This document shows, in pieces, positions 5,284-7,292 of a stretch of 7,292 bases of DNA. The notes under the pieces were generated by a model that was given only the letters and a program-made list of their open reading frames with translations, ran no database searches and was not told where the DNA came from. Source of the DNA: Campylobacterales bacterium. GTDB lineage: Bacteria > Campylobacterota > Campylobacteria > Campylobacterales > Hydrogenimonadaceae. The stretch's first letter is position 1. The number at the start of each line of letters is the position of its first letter. Location: NCBI GenBank assembly GCA_027065635.1, contig JAMONQ010000157.1, positions 1 to 7,292 of the forward strand. The letters run 5' to 3'. Both the position numbers and the translations under genes were made by a program.

Positions 5284-7292
5284 ATGAATCTTTTCAAGAC
5301 GATAGCACTGAAATTCGGTATCGCTACGATGATCGTCGCGTCGGTTGGTATAGGCCTGCTGGCCTGGCTCTCATACGACCAGGCGGAAGATATATTCAAG
5401 AAGCAGAGCGAAGAGAGTGTCAAGGGGTATGTCAACGACTACGACGAAAAGATTCAGGAGCAGATGGAGAGTCTGCGTTACGATTTGACGATGCTTCGTT
5501 TCAGCGAGTCCGTACAGGGTATGCTAAGGGCGATGGCGAATCCGTACGGATACGACGCCAAGAGCAACAAAGTGGTGTCGCAGTATCGAAAGGAGGTGGC
5601 CAATCTCTTCGTGGTGATGGCGCAGCAAAACGTTCCATATTTTCAGATAAGGATCCTGAATGCCTCCAACGGCGATGAAATCGTGAGGGTCCAGAAACAA
5701 AACGGCAAGGTTGTCGTAGCCGACAGGGATGATCTGCAAAACAAGGCGCACCGGGACTATATGAAAAACTCGGTCAGGCTGCCGGAAGGAAAAATATATC
5801 TCTCCGCCATTACTCTCAATAGGGAGTATCATACGATAGAGATGCCATACAGGCCGACACTCAGAGTCTCCACCATGGTCAGATACGGCGATATAAAGGC
5901 TGTCCTTGTGATAAATGCTGATGTATCGAAGCTGTTTATGTTCGATACCCTGTCGAAACAGAAAGGCTCCGTATTCTACCTTGCGGACGAGAACGGCTAC
6001 TATATATACAATCCTCTCGATCCTCAAAAGGAGTTCGGTTTCGAGTTTGGCAAAAGATATCTGATACAAAACGACTTTTCCCGTGTCGCACCTGTATATA
6101 CGGGAAAACGTGAAGAGGCGAAGTGGTACGACGGAAAGAGTATGAACTTTTTTTACGCCAAGAGGATATGGCTCGATCCGGACCGTTTCATAGTGGCGCT
6201 CAAGGGGGGCGGCAGCAGCGTTTTCAAGCAGCGCTCCAGAGACTATGTGGCGAGTCTGATGCTCTATGTGGCGGTAGCCGTTTTGTTTATAGCCATGTTT
6301 GCCGCACTTTTGGCGCGCAAGCTTACCGGCCCTATCGTACAGTTGACTGAGGTGGCAAAATCCATAGCCCAAAGCGGCGGCAGAGAGAGGGTGAAGATAG
6401 ATATAAGAACAAAAGACGAGATAGAGGAGCTGGCCAAATCTATCGAGAAGATGCTCGACAGGCTTCTTGAGTCGAGACGTGAAGTGGAGAGCTTCGCCCA
6501 GAAACTCGAGATAGAGGTGGAGAAAAAGACGAAAGATCTCAAACGTCTCAACGAAAGCCTCGAGAGGAAAGTGCAAGAGGGTATCAACGAGCTTAGAAAG
6601 AAGGACGAGACGATGATCCAGCAGACGAAGCTCGCGGAGATGGGCGAAATGCTCGGGGCGATAGCCCACCAGTGGCGCCAGCCTCTCAATGCATTGGCGC
6701 TAAATATACAAATGCTTGAAGATATGGCCCAGGAGGGCGAGCTCGACGAAAAGAGCATAGAGGTATTTATCGAAAAGAATATGAATACGATAAAATTTAT
6801 GTCGAAAACGATAGACGATTTTAAAAACTTCTACAGAACCGATAAAGAGAAGCGCAAATTCGATATGAAAGAGGCGATAGAGGAGACTATCGCTTTGCAG
6901 AGGGCCCAGCTCGAGGCGAGAAATATCCGGATTGAAGAGAGGCTCGAGGAAGGAATCGAGATAAACGGTTATAAAAACGAGTTCAAACAGGTGGTTTTGA
7001 ATCTCATATCCAACGCGAGAGACGCGATAGAGCAGAAAGAGGCGGAGGAGGCCGGTTTTTCCGGGAAGATAGCGGTAGAGTTGAAAAGAGAATCGAATGA
7101 ACGCGTAGTTGTATCTGTAAGCGACAATGCCGGCGGTATACCGGAACAGATCAAAAACAGGATATTCGATCCCTACTTCACGACCAAGGAGGAGGGAAAG
7201 GGGACCGGATTGGGGCTGCATATGTCGAAGATGATAGTCGAGCAGAAGCTCGAGGGAAGATTGAGATATGTGGAGGCCGAGGAGGGTGCGCT
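5284..7292 (+). CDS. Transmembrane sensor histidine kinase with periplasmic double-Cache-like domain (C-terminus cut by window edge)
   Basis: ATG 5284 lies 2 bases after the stop of the repeat-protein gene; 669 codons are present and no stop is reached. TM1 spans about residues 9-29. The periplasmic part (about 32-315) resembles double-Cache sensors of the VP0354-like type, with LQNKAHRDYMKN (151-162), GKIYLSAITLNREY (169-182), the MPYRP stretch just after it, and in the second lobe LADENGYYIYNPLDPQKEFGF (233-253). TM2 is about 322-344, HAMP 345-397 (Pro350, DEIEEL 378-383), and a charged coiled coil about 397-450. HisKA follows with AHQWRQPLN (phospho-acceptor His462). The ATPase domain shows the N box NLISNARDA (573-581), D box SDNAGGIP (613-620), F box IFDPYFTTK and G2 box GTGLGL (640-645). 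All residues needed for kinase activity seem present. It should autophosphorylate and pass phosphate to a response regulator not seen here. The ligand is unknown; VP0354-type Cache domains do not predict one. Confidence 0.95.
   Translation, partial: MNLFKTIALKFGIATMIVASVGIGLLAWLSYDQAEDIFKKQSEESVKGYVNDYDEKIQEQMESLRYDLTMLRFSESVQGMLRAMANPYGYDAKSNKVVSQYRKEVANLFVVMAQQNVPYFQIRILNASNGDEIVRVQKQNGKVVVADRDDLQNKAHRDYMKNSVRLPEGKIYLSAITLNREYHTIEMPYRPTLRVSTMVRYGDIKAVLVINADVSKLFMFDTLSKQKGSVFYLADENGYYIYNPLDPQKEFGFEFGKRYLIQNDFSRVAPVYTGKREEAKWYDGKSMNFFYAKRIWLDPDRFIVALKGGGSSVFKQRSRDYVASLMLYVAVAVLFIAMFAALLARKLTGPIVQLTEVAKSIAQSGGRERVKIDIRTKDEIEELAKSIEKMLDRLLESRREVESFAQKLEIEVEKKTKDLKRLNESLERKVQEGINELRKKDETMIQQTKLAEMGEMLGAIAHQWRQPLNALALNIQMLEDMAQEGELDEKSIEVFIEKNMNTIKFMSKTIDDFKNFYRTDKEKRKFDMKEAIEETIALQRAQLEARNIRIEERLEEGIEINGYKNEFKQVVLNLISNARDAIEQKEAEEAGFSGKIAVELKRESNERVVVSVSDNAGGIPEQIKNRIFDPYFTTKEEGKGTGLGLHMSKMIVEQKLEGRLRYVEAEEGA

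Noticed and set aside
5524..6669. Long minus-strand open frame of 381 codons
   Set aside because: It lies wholly antisense to the kinase gene, which shows clear Cache and transmembrane features. The translation has no recognisable motif, so it is a shadow of codon bias.

Overview
The window reads as chromosomal DNA from a bacterium, most likely a member of the Campylobacterota (Epsilonproteobacteria) with moderate GC content, such as the Sulfurovum, Nitratifractor or Hydrogenimonas type. This rests on the sensor kinase's MGEMLGAIAHQWRQPLNAL phospho-acceptor motif, which is very common in that group, on heavy use of ATA and AGA/AGG codons, and on dense gene packing. It is an inference from style, not a proven assignment. 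I see no mobile elements, RNA genes or CRISPR arrays.

Layout. (1) Bases 1-109: the last 35 codons of a plus-strand gene ending in a hydrophobic segment. Its stop codon overlaps that of the next, convergent gene. (2) Bases 106-3377, minus strand: a two-gene operon. It begins with a full-length OvoA (5-histidylcysteine sulfoxide synthase fused to the 4-mercaptohistidine N1-methyltransferase). A PLP-dependent MalY/PatB-type C-S lyase follows, joined by an ATGA stop/start overlap. Together they can account for the complete ovothiol A pathway: OvoA joins cysteine sulfur to histidine, the lyase (OvoB role) splits the sulfoxide, and the methyltransferase domain of OvoA methylates the 4-mercaptohistidine. 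(3) Bases 3378-3484: a 107-bp divergent intergenic region. (4) Bases 3485-7292, plus strand: a second two-gene operon with only 2 bp between its genes. The first gene encodes an exported 598-residue protein built from about 16 degenerate units of the type [KIY]-T-P-x-[DE]-V-Y followed by a helix. These are organised as two tandem copies of an eight-unit block, and I do not recognise the family. The second gene encodes a transmembrane histidine kinase with a periplasmic double-Cache-like sensor, HAMP, coiled coil, HisKA and HATPase domains, and it runs off the right edge.

The least described part is the pairing of the exported TPxDVY repeat protein with the Cache histidine kinase. The arrangement suggests that the repeat protein acts as a periplasmic partner or co-sensor for the kinase. 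The divergent ovothiol operon shares the same short control region, so a regulatory link between the two is possible but unproven.
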